Shown here piece after piece: positions 36,072 to 45,336 of a stretch of 64,000 nucleotides of DNA. This stretch comes from Mucilaginibacter sp. PAMB04168 (lineage in GTDB: Bacteria > Bacteroidota > Bacteroidia > Sphingobacteriales > Sphingobacteriaceae), in the NCBI RefSeq assembly GCF_039634365.2, contig NZ_CP155079.2:682001-746000 (forward strand). Direction: 5' to 3'. The notes under the pieces were generated by a model. It worked only from the letters and a program-made list of their open reading frames with translations. It was not told the origin of the DNA and made no database searches. The translations under genes were made by a program, and so were the position numbers. The first letter of the stretch is position 1; the number at the start of each line of letters is the position of its first letter.

Positions 36072-36689
36072 TTAATGGGTGCTGGTTTTAAGGTCTTTGT
36101 TCTCCAGGGTCTCCCAATTTTGGATCAGGAAGCCATGCGGGTTATTGTCCGAGCGGGACACGTTGCGTAAATAACCTTGCGTGACCAGGCTGCGCGTCAC
36201 GGTGGAGGTCGCACGGATCAGTTGCTCGGTGGCAAAGCACTTGAAATAATAGGGATAGCGATCCATGTCCAGGGACACGCTGTCCACTTCGATCTGCTGG
36301 CTGATGTTGCCGGAGACCAAACCAGCAAAATAGCCGGATTCTTTCAGGTTATTATAAGCGGTCCTGGCCGAACCGTCGGCCAGATAAAGGGCTTTGGTGA
36401 TATTGGCCTGAATGACTTTTTCATCCGGATCAAGGGTGAAAAAGTGTTGGTGAAACATTTTGATATGGTCCCGGATCTCGACGGGAACGTTATCCCGGCG
36501 GTCTGCGGCAAATGCCTCCAGTGCCTTGCCGTTGGCTAAGATGTAAATGTGGTTGCGGTCACGCGCTGAACTCCGGTAACTCTGGTAGATCGCAAAGCAG
36601 GAGATCAGCAGGCAGGCCAAAATGAGCAGGTAACTGAATAGTTTGATATGCTTAAAAGCGGTATCGATATTTTTGAGTTGTGTGAACAT
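36072..36689 (-). CDS. traK: Conjugative transposon protein TraK
   Basis: 205 residues with one N-terminal membrane helix (about 18-37) and a periplasmic domain containing H-I-Y-I-L-A-N-G-K-A-L, R-D-N-V-P-V-E-I-R-D-H-I and F-H-Q-H-F-F-T-L, which are characteristic of TraK. VirB8-like in the Bacteroidetes mating-pore apparatus. It sits between traJ and traL, 11 and 1 bp away. Confidence 0.92.
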   Translation of the reverse strand: MFTQLKNIDTAFKHIKLFSYLLILACLLISCFAIYQSYRSSARDRNHIYILANGKALEAFAADRRDNVPVEIRDHIKMFHQHFFTLDPDEKVIQANITKALYLADGSARTAYNNLKESGYFAGLVSGNISQQIEVDSVSLDMDRYPYYFKCFATEQLIRATSTVTRSLVTQGYLRNVSRSDNNPHGFLIQNWETLENKDLKTSTH

Positions 36690-36700
36690 AGGTTTTCTGA

Positions 36701-37927
36701 TTAGGTGTTTCCGGATAATTTGTCTTGCTGATAGGTGCTGGCACCGCTGCTGCGGTAGCCCTCCATGAAGTGCCCCGGTGCATTGACCATATTTTGGGCC
36801 CCTTCCGCCATTCTGGATCCTACTGCGGAAGCAGCCGAAGCGCCGGTGCTGATCACGGTACTGGTCGTACCCGCGCTGATCACATTCACGCGTTGCAGCA
36901 TCCCGTTACCGCCATGGGCATGGACGATAAAGTTGGCAACCGTCGGCACAGAGAAATAGCCTACGATGCCAATGATCAGGAAGATCAGATAAGCGGTGTC
37001 GGTGGAACTGAAATAGGTGTCGCCCTGGCTTTGGATCTGCGAGATGTCCAGACGGATCATGTTTTCCTGTACCTTGCCAATGATGCTGCCGAATATATTG
37101 GCGACCGGCAGCCACATGAAAATATTGACATAACGGGCCAGCCACTGGCTCAGGCTGTGCTGGAAACCGTCGAAGACGGCTAGCCCAAACACCAGGGGCC
37201 CCAGGATGGCCAGCACGATCAGAAAAAAAGTACGAATGGTGTTGATACACAGGGAAGCGGCCGCATACAACACCTCCAGCACCTGGGATAACCACTGCTT
37301 GATACTGTTCCGGAAATCATAGTTCTGCTTGGCGAGCCAGAACTTCACGTCATTGCCGATGCCGTCCAAAAAGCCTTCGTTCTCCCGGTCCGGATCATCC
37401 GGATGCGTGTATTTATACCATTTGTCCTGATCACCATTCCCATTTTCGCCAACATACATCTGGTAGGCGGAGGATTGCTTGATGGCAGCTTCTTTCTGTT
37501 TCAATAAGGCGGCGATAGCGGTATTGCTGTTTTGCACCATATGGCCCGTGGCGCTGACGACCGGTTGTAATATGCCATTCATCAGGCTCAGCACGCCTGG
37601 GAAAAGCATAATCGCTATGCCCAGGGCAAAAGGGCGGAGCAGCGGGTAAAATTCCAGCGGCTCTGCGTTGGCGATCTGTCGCCAGACCCGGGATGCGATA
37701 AACCAAAGGGCGGCAAACCCGGCGATCCCTCTTGCCGCCCCGATGAGTTGGCTGCAAAGGGGGATCATCTGGCTGTAGACTGTATCCAGCACGGGCTGCA
37801 TGCCTTTCAAGTCGTCGGCCAGGCCCTCGGCACTGCATATCGCGGGAAAGAGGAGTGCAAAACCAAAGCCTCCCAGCGCCCTGAATGCCAAGCGTCTGAC
37901 TCGTATAAATCTTTTTACTTTTTTCAT
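36701..37927 (-). CDS. traJ: Conjugative transposon protein TraJ
   Basis: 408 residues; a signal-like first helix (about 12-33) and about seven more membrane helices, with F-F-L-I-V-L-A-I-L-G-P-L-V-F-G-L-A near 232-248, the most conserved TraJ stretch. VirB6-like inner-membrane channel component. Overlaps the preceding traI-like gene's stop by 4 bp (ATGA). An Ala/Ser-rich C-terminus (about 360-408) lies in the cytoplasm or is disordered. Confidence 0.92.
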   Translation of the reverse strand: MKKVKRFIRVRRLAFRALGGFGFALLFPAICSAEGLADDLKGMQPVLDTVYSQMIPLCSQLIGAARGIAGFAALWFIASRVWRQIANAEPLEFYPLLRPFALGIAIMLFPGVLSLMNGILQPVVSATGHMVQNSNTAIAALLKQKEAAIKQSSAYQMYVGENGNGDQDKWYKYTHPDDPDRENEGFLDGIGNDVKFWLAKQNYDFRNSIKQWLSQVLEVLYAAASLCINTIRTFFLIVLAILGPLVFGLAVFDGFQHSLSQWLARYVNIFMWLPVANIFGSIIGKVQENMIRLDISQIQSQGDTYFSSTDTAYLIFLIIGIVGYFSVPTVANFIVHAHGGNGMLQRVNVISAGTTSTVISTGASAASAVGSRMAEGAQNMVNAPGHFMEGYRSSGASTYQQDKLSGNT

Positions 37928-38553
37928 GGTTGAAACAGTTTTTTCAGGTGATCGATGTCATTTTGTTCGTTTTGTCGCTGCATCTGCAGCAGGCTGGTCC
38001 GCCGGTTGAAGCTCCGGAGAAATTGCAGCTGGTCATGGGTGTCCGCATACAGGCGATCAATGGCCCGGAGGCGTTCGTCATCACTCATCCGGAGCTTGGA
38101 GGCGGTTACCACATCAGCCAGTTCATTCAGATTACGCAGGGCCGCTTTGGTCAGACCGGCATAGACCTGCGTCAGGTAATCCAGCTCCGCAGCGTTGAAC
38201 CTGCCACTGCCGGCAAACCGGCTTTTGGCCTTTTTATATTCCGAGAGGATACTGGCCTGGTCAGCGAGGAGATCCGCCACCCTTGCATATTTCCTGATCT
38301 CGGGGTTGACCTGCAGGAGCCCGTCCAGGAAGACCTGGTGCAAACTGAAATTGCCCTGCGTCAGGTCTTTGACCTGTCCGTATCCCTCATTAAGGATCGT
38401 ATAACCCCGCTGCATGTCCGACAGGATGGCTTTGAACTGGGTGAGCTTTTCCACGTTCAGCAGCAATTGCTGGATCTCCTGGGATTGGGCACGGCTCGTG
38501 TGGCGAGCCAACGTAGCCATCAGGAACAGTCCTAAATATTTAAGGTATGGCAT
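37924..38553 (-). CDS. TraI-like conjugation protein, third copy
   Basis: 209 residues with an N-terminal signal peptide (about 1-22, cut near H-T-S-R-A-Q). The rest is helical, probably coiled coil, with the C-terminal signature M-S-D-D-E-R-L-R-A-I-D-R-L-Y-A and L-R-S-F-N-R-R-T. The two genes upstream share this signature. In Bacteroidetes elements TraI is a secreted helical protein needed for transfer (VirB5-like by position). Start overlaps the preceding stop by 14 bp. Confidence 0.78.
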   Translation of the reverse strand: MPYLKYLGLFLMATLARHTSRAQSQEIQQLLLNVEKLTQFKAILSDMQRGYTILNEGYGQVKDLTQGNFSLHQVFLDGLLQVNPEIRKYARVADLLADQASILSEYKKAKSRFAGSGRFNAAELDYLTQVYAGLTKAALRNLNELADVVTASKLRMSDDERLRAIDRLYADTHDQLQFLRSFNRRTSLLQMQRQNEQNDIDHLKKLFQP

Positions 38554-39208
38554 ACAGCCTCCTTTGCGCTTGAATCTCCGCTTGCTGCCCTTGCATCTGC
38601 CCTGACAGCATTTTCACCTGGTTGCCAAAAGCCAGGGTGAACGCGTATTTATCTTTCATACTGGCATAAAGCTGGTCCAGGCGTTCTATCCGTTCATCAT
38701 CGGTCATTTCTGCTTTACCGGAGGTCATGACCAGTTGGAGCTGGTCGATATCCCGGCCGCATTCCTGCAACACTTTTTGCCGGACTGCGGTGATATAAAC
38801 CTGGTGGCTGGCAACAGGTCCGGCGAAGGCGGTTAGCTGGTCAAATTGCCCCGGAATCGCGCTGGCATACCTGAAAATCTCCAAAGCTTTCGGATCATTT
38901 TGGATCAGTGGCTTAACTGCTTTAAGCGACGCGTAATAGGCTGCATGCAGGCTGAATTCTTTACCGGTCCAGGCACTGATGCTGCCCAGGCCCTCCTGCG
39001 AGAGCTGGTAGCCCTGCCGGACATAGCCGCCGTAGACCTGCAAAGCCACGATCTGCTGCTGCAGGTATTTAAGCTGGGTCTTTTTCTGGCTCCACCATTC
39101 GGCAAAAGTTTGGGCCTGCACGGCGGAGGAAAGGAGGATAAAAACCAGCGCTACCCCAACCCTTCCTGGAAGGGAGAGATTTTGGGATCCTTTATTCCGG
39201 TAGCCCAT
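38540..39208 (-). CDS. TraI-like conjugation protein, second copy
   Basis: 222 residues; signal peptide with helix about 14-32 (R-V-G-V-A-L-V-F-I-L-L-S-S-A-V-Q-A-Q), then helices. Its C-terminus has M-T-D-D-E-R-I-E-R-L-D-Q-L-Y-A followed by F-G-N-Q-V-K-M-L. Paralogue of the flanking genes. Overlaps the first copy's end by 17 bp and the third copy's start by 14 bp, so all three are translated together. Confidence 0.78.
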   Translation of the reverse strand: MGYRNKGSQNLSLPGRVGVALVFILLSSAVQAQTFAEWWSQKKTQLKYLQQQIVALQVYGGYVRQGYQLSQEGLGSISAWTGKEFSLHAAYYASLKAVKPLIQNDPKALEIFRYASAIPGQFDQLTAFAGPVASHQVYITAVRQKVLQECGRDIDQLQLVMTSGKAEMTDDERIERLDQLYASMKDKYAFTLAFGNQVKMLSGQMQGQQAEIQAQRRLYAIP

Positions 39209-39875
39209 AATATTTTTTGAGGGTTAAAATTTCATGTTCACTTTGGGCGCGCTGCAGGCTGAGGATATAGTTCTGGTTATTGTACTGCCGGAGGTCATTG
39301 CAGTTGGTATCAATGCGGTCGGCCGCTTTGTTGATGAGCTCGATCCGCCGGGCGTCCGTCATCTGCGTTTTGAAAGCGCTGACGATGACCAGGATCTCAT
39401 CCAGGTTTTTCACGCTCTCCTGCAGAATGCCGTTGTAGACCTTTTGCATAGCAGACAGTTCCGCTGCGCTGAAATGCCGGTCCTGCCGGAGCAGTCCCCA
39501 GGCCTGATGATATTCACCGATCAGTGCGGCTTGTTTTTCGGTAATGTGCCGGATCCGTTCATAATAAGCAATGAGTGATCTGACCTTCCACAATTCGGCG
39601 TAATACTGCCCGTACAGTTCTTTTTGCTTTGCTGACCAGCCGGAAATTTCCTCCAGCTTAAGCTTGGACAGTTGGTTCTCCAAGGCCTTTTGTGCATTCT
39701 GCAGCCAGATGGTTTTGTTCTGCATCCGCTGGACCTGGAGATCTACGGCTTTGATCACTTTGGTGATGGCGGCCTTGATGACCTCTGCGATCGCCAGTTG
39801 GGCATCAGCCTCTTTGGGCAGGGTCACAAACAGCGTCATCGCTGAAAGCGGTAGGATGACCATATAATTTTTCAT
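39192..39875 (-). CDS. TraI-like conjugation protein, first copy
   Basis: 227 residues from ATG 39875, which puts a good signal peptide at the N-terminus (M-K-N-Y-M-V-I-L-P-L-S-A, cut after E-A-D-A-Q); an upstream ATG at 39926 would add 17 residues. Helical protein with M-T-D-A-R-R-I-E-L-I-N-K-A-A-D near 183 and L-K-K-Y-Y-G-L-P-E at the end. First of three tandem paralogues between traG and traJ. The usual elements carry one traI here. Confidence 0.78.
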   Translation of the reverse strand: MKNYMVILPLSAMTLFVTLPKEADAQLAIAEVIKAAITKVIKAVDLQVQRMQNKTIWLQNAQKALENQLSKLKLEEISGWSAKQKELYGQYYAELWKVRSLIAYYERIRHITEKQAALIGEYHQAWGLLRQDRHFSAAELSAMQKVYNGILQESVKNLDEILVIVSAFKTQMTDARRIELINKAADRIDTNCNDLRQYNNQNYILSLQRAQSEHEILTLKKYYGLPE

Positions 39876-39996
39876 GATGTTGATGGATTGGTTAAGGACG
39901 TTGCGTAATAGCTGTTGCGTTTTCATAAGTTTCCTTTAGCCCCCGAAAGGGGGAATGATGGTTGGTGAATAAGACGGTTGATTCGCTTCGGACCGG

Positions 39997-42471
39997 TCAG
40001 GACGGTTTCCCGGGTATAGCGGCCTGCCGGGCCACAATGGCGGCGATGGCTTTTTCCATACTGCCTAGCTGCTGAGCCAATTCCTGCACTTTGGCTTTTT
40101 CAGCGGCTTCGGTCGTATAGGCCCAGTACGCTTCCGGTGACACTTCCGTCCGGTACACCTTGCTGTATTGCCCACCCAGGCTGATAAAGACCTCCTTATA
40201 TTTTTTGCCGGGTTCGTTCGCCTTGTTCATCGACAGGATCATCGCTTTTTCCTTTTCCGTCAGTCCGAGTAAAGCCTGTACGTCATCGAACTTGTTCTGG
40301 TATTTGCTTTGGTCGAGCAGGATCTTACAATCGGAATTGTTGACGATGGCCTGTTTGATAATGGGTGAGCTGAGAATGTCCTCGACCTCCTGGGTAACCA
40401 CGACGGCCTCGCCAAAGAACTTCCGGACCGTTTTGAACAGGTAGCGGATATAATCGGCCATACCTTCCTTGGCGATCGCTTTCCATGCCTCCTCAATGAG
40501 GATCACCTTTCGCGTACTTTTCGGGAGCTTCCGCATCTTGGAAATAAATACTTCCATAATGATGATGGTCACCACGGGAAAGAGGATCTCGTGCGATTTA
40601 ATGTTGTCCAGCTCGAAGACAATGAAACGCTCATTTAAGAGGTCCAGGTTCTCAGTGGCATTCAGGAGGTAGTCATATTCCCCGTTATGGTAGTAAGGGT
40701 TAAGCACATAAAGAAAATTCCCGATATCAAAATCCTTTTCGGCAACATTACCATCCTGGAGGACCTGCAGGTATTCCTGCATTAAAAAATCATAGAAGGA
40801 ATTAAATCCGGGAAATAGATCCGGATGCTTGTTCAGGTGTGCGTAATACAGCGTAATGGCATTGGAAATGGCCACATACTCGGAACGGGTATAGCCCTCG
40901 TTGTCCTTTTTCCATAGCGCCAGCAGCAAGGTTTTCAGGCTTTCTTTTTTTTCAATGTCGAGCACTTCACCCTTGGAAATAAAGAACGGGTTAAACTTGA
41001 TGGGGTTATCCTCACTGTAAGTGAAGTAGTAACCGCCCGCCAGTTCACAAAGTCCCTGGTAGCTGTGGCCGACATCCACGATCACGACATGGCTGTCCTG
41101 TTCATAATAGCCATTGTTTAGATGATTGGTAAAGAAGGATTTCCCGCTGCCGCTAGGTCCCAGGATCATTTTATTGCGGTTGGTGATATACCCTTTCAGC
41201 ATGGGTTCATCCGAGAGGTCAGCATTCACCGGTCGACCGGTAAGCCGGTCACCCAGGCGGATGCCAAACGGGCTGGGTGAAGAACGGTAATTGGTTTCCA
41301 CGTTAAGAAAACACGTCGCCTGCTCCAGGAAAGTGTCAAAGGTATCGTTGAGCGGAAAGTCTGCGGCATTGCCCGGGATGCCGGCCCACCAGATCTGGGG
41401 TGCGCCATCGCTTTCCTGCCGGGCTACGGCGTCCATCTGCGCCATGGCCGAACCCACTTTGTTGCGGATCTCCTGGGTACCTTCCGGGTGATCGGTCCAG
41501 GCCAGGACATTAAAGTGCGCTTTGACCGGCAGCCTTTGTTGGCTGATGGCTTCGTTCAAAAAGTCTGCGGTCGCATCCCGGGCGATGGCATTCTCCCGGC
41601 TGTAAGCGGACAAAGATTGCAGGCGCAGCCTTTTCTTTTCCAGCCCTTTCATCGTTCGCCGCGTGTCGCCAATAAAGATAAACTGGTTGTAGCAATGGTT
41701 GCAATCCAGTAAGAGTCCGAGCGGCGAAACAAAACCGATACTGAACTTGGTTTTGTCCGTGCTGTATTGGTCATAATTGACCCGGCTGCCGCAAAGCGAG
41801 GGCAGGTCTTCGACATCGGACAGGGTGAATAACTGGCAATGGTCGTTGCCAACGCGGATACCTTCTTTCAGATGAATATCTTTCAGCATCGGACGCTCGT
41901 TTTCCCCTTGCAGGAACAGGTATTGTTCCAGGAGCCCGGCCTTCTTTTCGGTACCGGCCAGCTCATCGTCCGTGAGGCGGTGCAGGGTAACAAAGCCGCT
42001 GTCGGACAATATCCGCTCAAAAGCCCCGGCCTTTTCCAAAAAGTCCTGAAAAACCATGGTATTGGTGGTTTGTTTCGGGACGACCGATCTGCGCATCAGG
42101 CCCGAGTAGCCGCTGCTTGCCGCTTTACGGTCATCCGGCTTTTTAGTAACCAGCATATAACAGCAATGGTCCAGGTAAGGGCGGCCCTCAAAAAAGCGTT
42201 CACTGGCTGCGCCCAGGAAGCTCCGGGCGGTATCCGGCGCGCCGTGGTACTGCGCTTTCCGGAAGACGTCCATCTGGTGATAGATGCTGTTTTGCGGTAA
42301 GATCCGGATCGCTTTGATCAGGGCATGGTGGAAGGCTTCGTAATCACTGCCGGAGCGTGTAAAGATCTCCGGCAAGTCTACCCGCCAGGCCAGGGTAATA
42401 TCACCCTGCATGGACACAATACAGTCGTTCTCCACTTTATAGATGGGCAGGATCTTTTCAATGTTCACCAT
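39997..42471 (-). CDS. traG: TraG conjugation ATPase (VirB4-like)
   Basis: 824 residues. VirB4-type ATPase that powers the mating apparatus from the cytoplasmic side of the inner membrane. Walker A G-P-S-G-S-G-K-S at 438-445, Walker B V-I-L-I-E-E-A-W near 660, and a conserved Q/D region (V-V-T-Q-E-V-E-D-I-L) near 695. The N-terminal part (about 1-400) is the usual VirB4 interaction region. ATG start overlaps the traF stop by 14 bp. Confidence 0.95.
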   Translation of the reverse strand: MVNIEKILPIYKVENDCIVSMQGDITLAWRVDLPEIFTRSGSDYEAFHHALIKAIRILPQNSIYHQMDVFRKAQYHGAPDTARSFLGAASERFFEGRPYLDHCCYMLVTKKPDDRKAASSGYSGLMRRSVVPKQTTNTMVFQDFLEKAGAFERILSDSGFVTLHRLTDDELAGTEKKAGLLEQYLFLQGENERPMLKDIHLKEGIRVGNDHCQLFTLSDVEDLPSLCGSRVNYDQYSTDKTKFSIGFVSPLGLLLDCNHCYNQFIFIGDTRRTMKGLEKKRLRLQSLSAYSRENAIARDATADFLNEAISQQRLPVKAHFNVLAWTDHPEGTQEIRNKVGSAMAQMDAVARQESDGAPQIWWAGIPGNAADFPLNDTFDTFLEQATCFLNVETNYRSSPSPFGIRLGDRLTGRPVNADLSDEPMLKGYITNRNKMILGPSGSGKSFFTNHLNNGYYEQDSHVVIVDVGHSYQGLCELAGGYYFTYSEDNPIKFNPFFISKGEVLDIEKKESLKTLLLALWKKDNEGYTRSEYVAISNAITLYYAHLNKHPDLFPGFNSFYDFLMQEYLQVLQDGNVAEKDFDIGNFLYVLNPYYHNGEYDYLLNATENLDLLNERFIVFELDNIKSHEILFPVVTIIIMEVFISKMRKLPKSTRKVILIEEAWKAIAKEGMADYIRYLFKTVRKFFGEAVVVTQEVEDILSSPIIKQAIVNNSDCKILLDQSKYQNKFDDVQALLGLTEKEKAMILSMNKANEPGKKYKEVFISLGGQYSKVYRTEVSPEAYWAYTTEAAEKAKVQELAQQLGSMEKAIAAIVARQAAIPGKPS

Positions 42472-42793
42472 GATCGTGTGCTTTTAGTTGAATAAATAGT
42501 TTGCGGGAGCGAAATTTCAGGTAGACAGGTAAACTGCGCCGGGCACCTTTTTTCAGCAGCCCGTATTGCCCATAGCGGTGACTCAGCCGGAAAATAGTGA
42601 CCAGCATCGCGGTAGCCAGGCCTCCGATCAAGACCAGGCAGAGGTAGGCATTGACACCGCTGATGTAGAGGATGGCATACAGGATGAGCAGGCCCACCAG
42701 ACCACCGGCCAGATAGCCGATGTACTGCGCCTTTAAACCATGAAACTCGATGGGTTTGTTGATGCCCTTGTTGATATGATAAATGCTCGACAT
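42458..42793 (-). CDS. traF: Conjugative transposon protein TraF (DUF4133)
   Basis: 111 residues with two membrane helices (about 26-68), beginning M-S-S-I-Y-H-I-N-K-G-I-N-K-P-I-E-F, typical of TraF. VirB3-like. The frame stays open to 42964 through traE, but the family start is the ATG at 42793, 10 bp after the traE stop. Coupled to traG by a 14-bp overlap. Confidence 0.92.
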   Translation of the reverse strand: MSSIYHINKGINKPIEFHGLKAQYIGYLAGGLVGLLILYAILYISGVNAYLCLVLIGGLATAMLVTIFRLSHRYGQYGLLKKGARRSLPVYLKFRSRKLFIQLKAHDHGEH

Positions 42794-42803
42794 TTGGCTG
42801 CGG

Positions 42804-43148
42804 TTAAATACCAAAGAATGATTTAAGTACGGTCGCGACCACGACCAGGAAAATACAGGAGCCGAACCAGGCCGCAGCGACCTTGTTGGTGTCCGGCTCG
42901 CCACCGTTCCATTTGCCGAATACCTTGACGGCACCGATGATGCCGACCACGGCGCCGATGGCATACATCAGGTTACACCCGGCATCGAAGTAACCTTTGA
43001 CCTTGTTGGTGGCCTCGGTAATGCCCGCGGAGCCATCCTGCCCGTAGCAGATCGAATGGATCAGGTTGCAGGTGACCAGGGCAAAGGCAAACAACAGCGT
43101 CTTTAACAGGGCCTGTTTGCGGGGACTATACGGAATGTGAAATTTCAT
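42804..43148 (-). CDS. traE: Conjugative transposon protein TraE (DUF4134)
   Basis: 114 residues: an N-terminal signal or membrane helix (about 15-36), then G-I-T-E-A-T-N-K-V-K-G-Y-F and two helices with Y-A-I-G-A-V-V-G-I-I-G-A near 62-73 and a closing helix. This is the TraE family, VirB2-pilin-like. 10 bp before traF, 52 bp after the hypothetical membrane-anchored gene. Confidence 0.92.
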   Translation of the reverse strand: MKFHIPYSPRKQALLKTLLFAFALVTCNLIHSICYGQDGSAGITEATNKVKGYFDAGCNLMYAIGAVVGIIGAVKVFGKWNGGEPDTNKVAAAWFGSCIFLVVVATVLKSFFGI

Positions 43149-43200
43149 AGTTTTTTGAGTTAATGGAATGAATAATGGATCCGGGCAGCATCAGGTCAGC

Positions 43201-43863
43201 TTACCATTTCCCCTTTTTAGAGAAAGGGCCGGCCTGGTAACTGTCCCGGTTGTAGATGATCGCTTCCTGTATTTCTGCAGGATCGATCTGGAAACCCAGC
43301 TCGGACAACGCTTTGTCACAGATGTCTTCGAGGACCAGCTCCAGCAGTTCACTTTCCAGTACGCGCGGGTAGAGCTCCACCTTTTTGGCCATCCTGCTGA
43401 CCAGGCCCGGTCGGTCGGCAGGTTTGTGTTTTTTGATAAAATAAAAGACCAGTTTAATGTCCTCCAGCAGGTCGGCCATGTCTCCTTGCAGTAATTCATC
43501 GTTGTCGGTTCTACCACTTACCTGCACCGGTGGCGTAACTACCGCCGCATGCCGATCGGCTTCCTCTTCATCGTCCGGATCTTCATCGTCCGGAAATGCT
43601 TCAAGTTCCTCTTCCCCCGGGCCGAAGATCAGTTCCTCACTGTCTACCGTGCTTGCGCCATAGTCATCTGCCGGCCTGCCTAAAAGGCCATCGTTATGCC
43701 TAGGCTCCTGCTCGCTGGCAGGCGTTGGCTGCTGGGCCGGTGAGCGGGCAGCCGCCCGGGAAGGGTCTTTTCGGTAATAGCGGAACCAGATGATGAGGTA
43801 GTAAATGAGCAGGGCCACCGTCACCAAGAGCAGGTACTGTTGCCATGTGATTTGATGTAACAT
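43201..43863 (-). CDS. Membrane-anchored acidic protein before traE
   Basis: 220 residues from ATG 43863 (frame open to 43914 but that lead is unlike the family). One N-terminal membrane helix (about 8-27, Y-L-L-L-V-T-V-A-L-L-I-Y-Y-L), then a Pro/Ala-rich linker, an acidic stretch (about 95-120 with many Glu/Asp), and a helical C-terminal domain. Proteins of this layout precede traE in Sphingobacteriaceae elements. Function unknown; placed where traD would be. Confidence 0.7.
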   Translation of the reverse strand: MLHQITWQQYLLLVTVALLIYYLIIWFRYYRKDPSRAAARSPAQQPTPASEQEPRHNDGLLGRPADDYGASTVDSEELIFGPGEEELEAFPDDEDPDDEEEADRHAAVVTPPVQVSGRTDNDELLQGDMADLLEDIKLVFYFIKKHKPADRPGLVSRMAKKVELYPRVLESELLELVLEDICDKALSELGFQIDPAEIQEAIIYNRDSYQAGPFSKKGKW

Positions 43864-44067
43864 CTTTTTGCTGATTTGACCTGCCGCCCCATTGCAGCAG
43901 GATTGATAAAGCAAAATTGATAAAGGAAGGACGCCCGGCTAGCCAGTGCAGTTCACTTCCGAAACTTTACCCGTTGAGGATTAATTTTCAGCCACTTAAA
44001 TACCGCACGCGGCCGTTCTTCTGCAAAAGTTCCAGGCACAGGCATGGATAGGAACAACCGGAGATCA

Positions 44068-44973
44068 TCACTCCTCCCCGGATCTGGGCCCAACCCGGTT
44101 CGCCTTTCGTTTTCTCAGCGGCTGGAAGCCATTCAGGTCATCGATGTATTTGCGCAAGGTGTCCCGCATGCGGTCAATAAAATGCGTTTGACTGAGGATC
44201 TTCCGGTTCTTGATCTCTTCAAAGCGGCCGGTATGTTTGCTCAGATCGATATCCAGGCTTTCGCTGAGCCAATAGATGATATCGGCCAGCGAAGCATCTC
44301 CTTCATTTAACTGCCCGGAGAGCCAGATGCCGTAACCCAGTTCAACGCTGTTGATCAGTTCCCCGGTCCATTTGAGTGGTTTCCGGTTCCGGCCGGGCCG
44401 GATATAGACCGATCTTTCCGGCTTGCCGATATTCGCCAGGGCCTGGGCAATGTATTCCTGCAACATTTCATAGGCGCTGAATTTGGAAAAGAGATAATCA
44501 CCGCTGGTGGCAAAGTTTTGATCGAGTTCCGGAACCTCCGGGATCAGTACGCTCTGCACGGAAACGCCCCGTACAAAATACAGCTCATCCAGTTCCCGCG
44601 CACCTAACCGGTAGTACTGGTAAAGAAAGGTATGCTGCCGGAGGTCGCGCTGAATAAAGCGCAGTTCGTCCAGGTAATAAGCCCGCAGCTGTTCTTCGTC
44701 TCCTACGGGCGCACCGGTAACGAGATGATACCGCATGATTTCGAAAAGATAAGGCCCATAAAATTGTGGTTTGACCACCTTGAAGAAATGGATCTCGTCT
44801 TTCCGATCCGGAAAGGGGTGTTTATCCAGGTGATCAAAAATCCGTGACAGGGCTTTGCGGATACACCGTAAAGCCAGGGTCATTCGCTGTAAAGGTTCAG
44901 TTTGTTCCCTGGCGATCCGGGCCAGTTCATCTTCCATGCGCAGGAGTTCCTGCCGGGCATACGATGGTAGCAT
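44068..44973 (-). CDS. rteC: RteC-family regulator
   Basis: 301 residues, all-helical. The RteC signature is visible: F-F-K-V-V-K-P-Q-F-Y-G near 83-93, F-L-Y-Q-Y-Y-R-L-G near 142-150 and the D-E-L-Y-F-V-R pattern near 155-161. In CTnDOT, RteC is the DNA-binding activator of excision and transfer genes. The usual RteA/RteB two-component pair is not next to it. It lies upstream of the tra operon on the same strand, which fits control of transfer. Confidence 0.87.
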   Translation of the reverse strand: MLPSYARQELLRMEDELARIAREQTEPLQRMTLALRCIRKALSRIFDHLDKHPFPDRKDEIHFFKVVKPQFYGPYLFEIMRYHLVTGAPVGDEEQLRAYYLDELRFIQRDLRQHTFLYQYYRLGARELDELYFVRGVSVQSVLIPEVPELDQNFATSGDYLFSKFSAYEMLQEYIAQALANIGKPERSVYIRPGRNRKPLKWTGELINSVELGYGIWLSGQLNEGDASLADIIYWLSESLDIDLSKHTGRFEEIKNRKILSQTHFIDRMRDTLRKYIDDLNGFQPLRKRKANRVGPRSGEE

Positions 44974-45336
44974 AATCCAATGAGCTTAACGTAAATACAG
45001 CGCTGCCTGCAACGACGGTTGCAGTACCAACAGGGCGGTTATCCAATGGCCATTTCAGTGGAAGGAAGATGATGGCTTCCTGCCTGGATCAACGCCACCG
45101 ATACATAAAACCGCAGGAACGAAAGTCATCATACCAGCCGGTCCGATCAAAGAGGGCATTGATCTTTGCAAAGGTTGGAACCGGATGCGCTGAGTGTCAA
45201 GTGCCTGTTCCTGGGAAAATCGAGGCACCTTTAGAAATAGGAAAATCGCAATCCGGTCAGCCCTAACGGGCTGATCACACTAAAGTCATTTGGAGGGGAC
45301 ACTGGCTTCCGTTATATTTGATGAGCATAAAACTTG
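44974..45336. other. 363-bp intergenic region with two hairpins
   Basis: Between rteC and the RpoA-CTD-like gene. It contains two perfect hairpins: CTGCAAC-GACG-GTTGCAG at 45007-45024, 34 bp upstream of the rteC start, and TCAGCCC-TAAC-GGGCTGA at 45257-45274. Neither has a T-run. They may be protein sites or RNA structures controlling rteC and the plus-strand gene. No gene seen. Confidence 0.55.
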
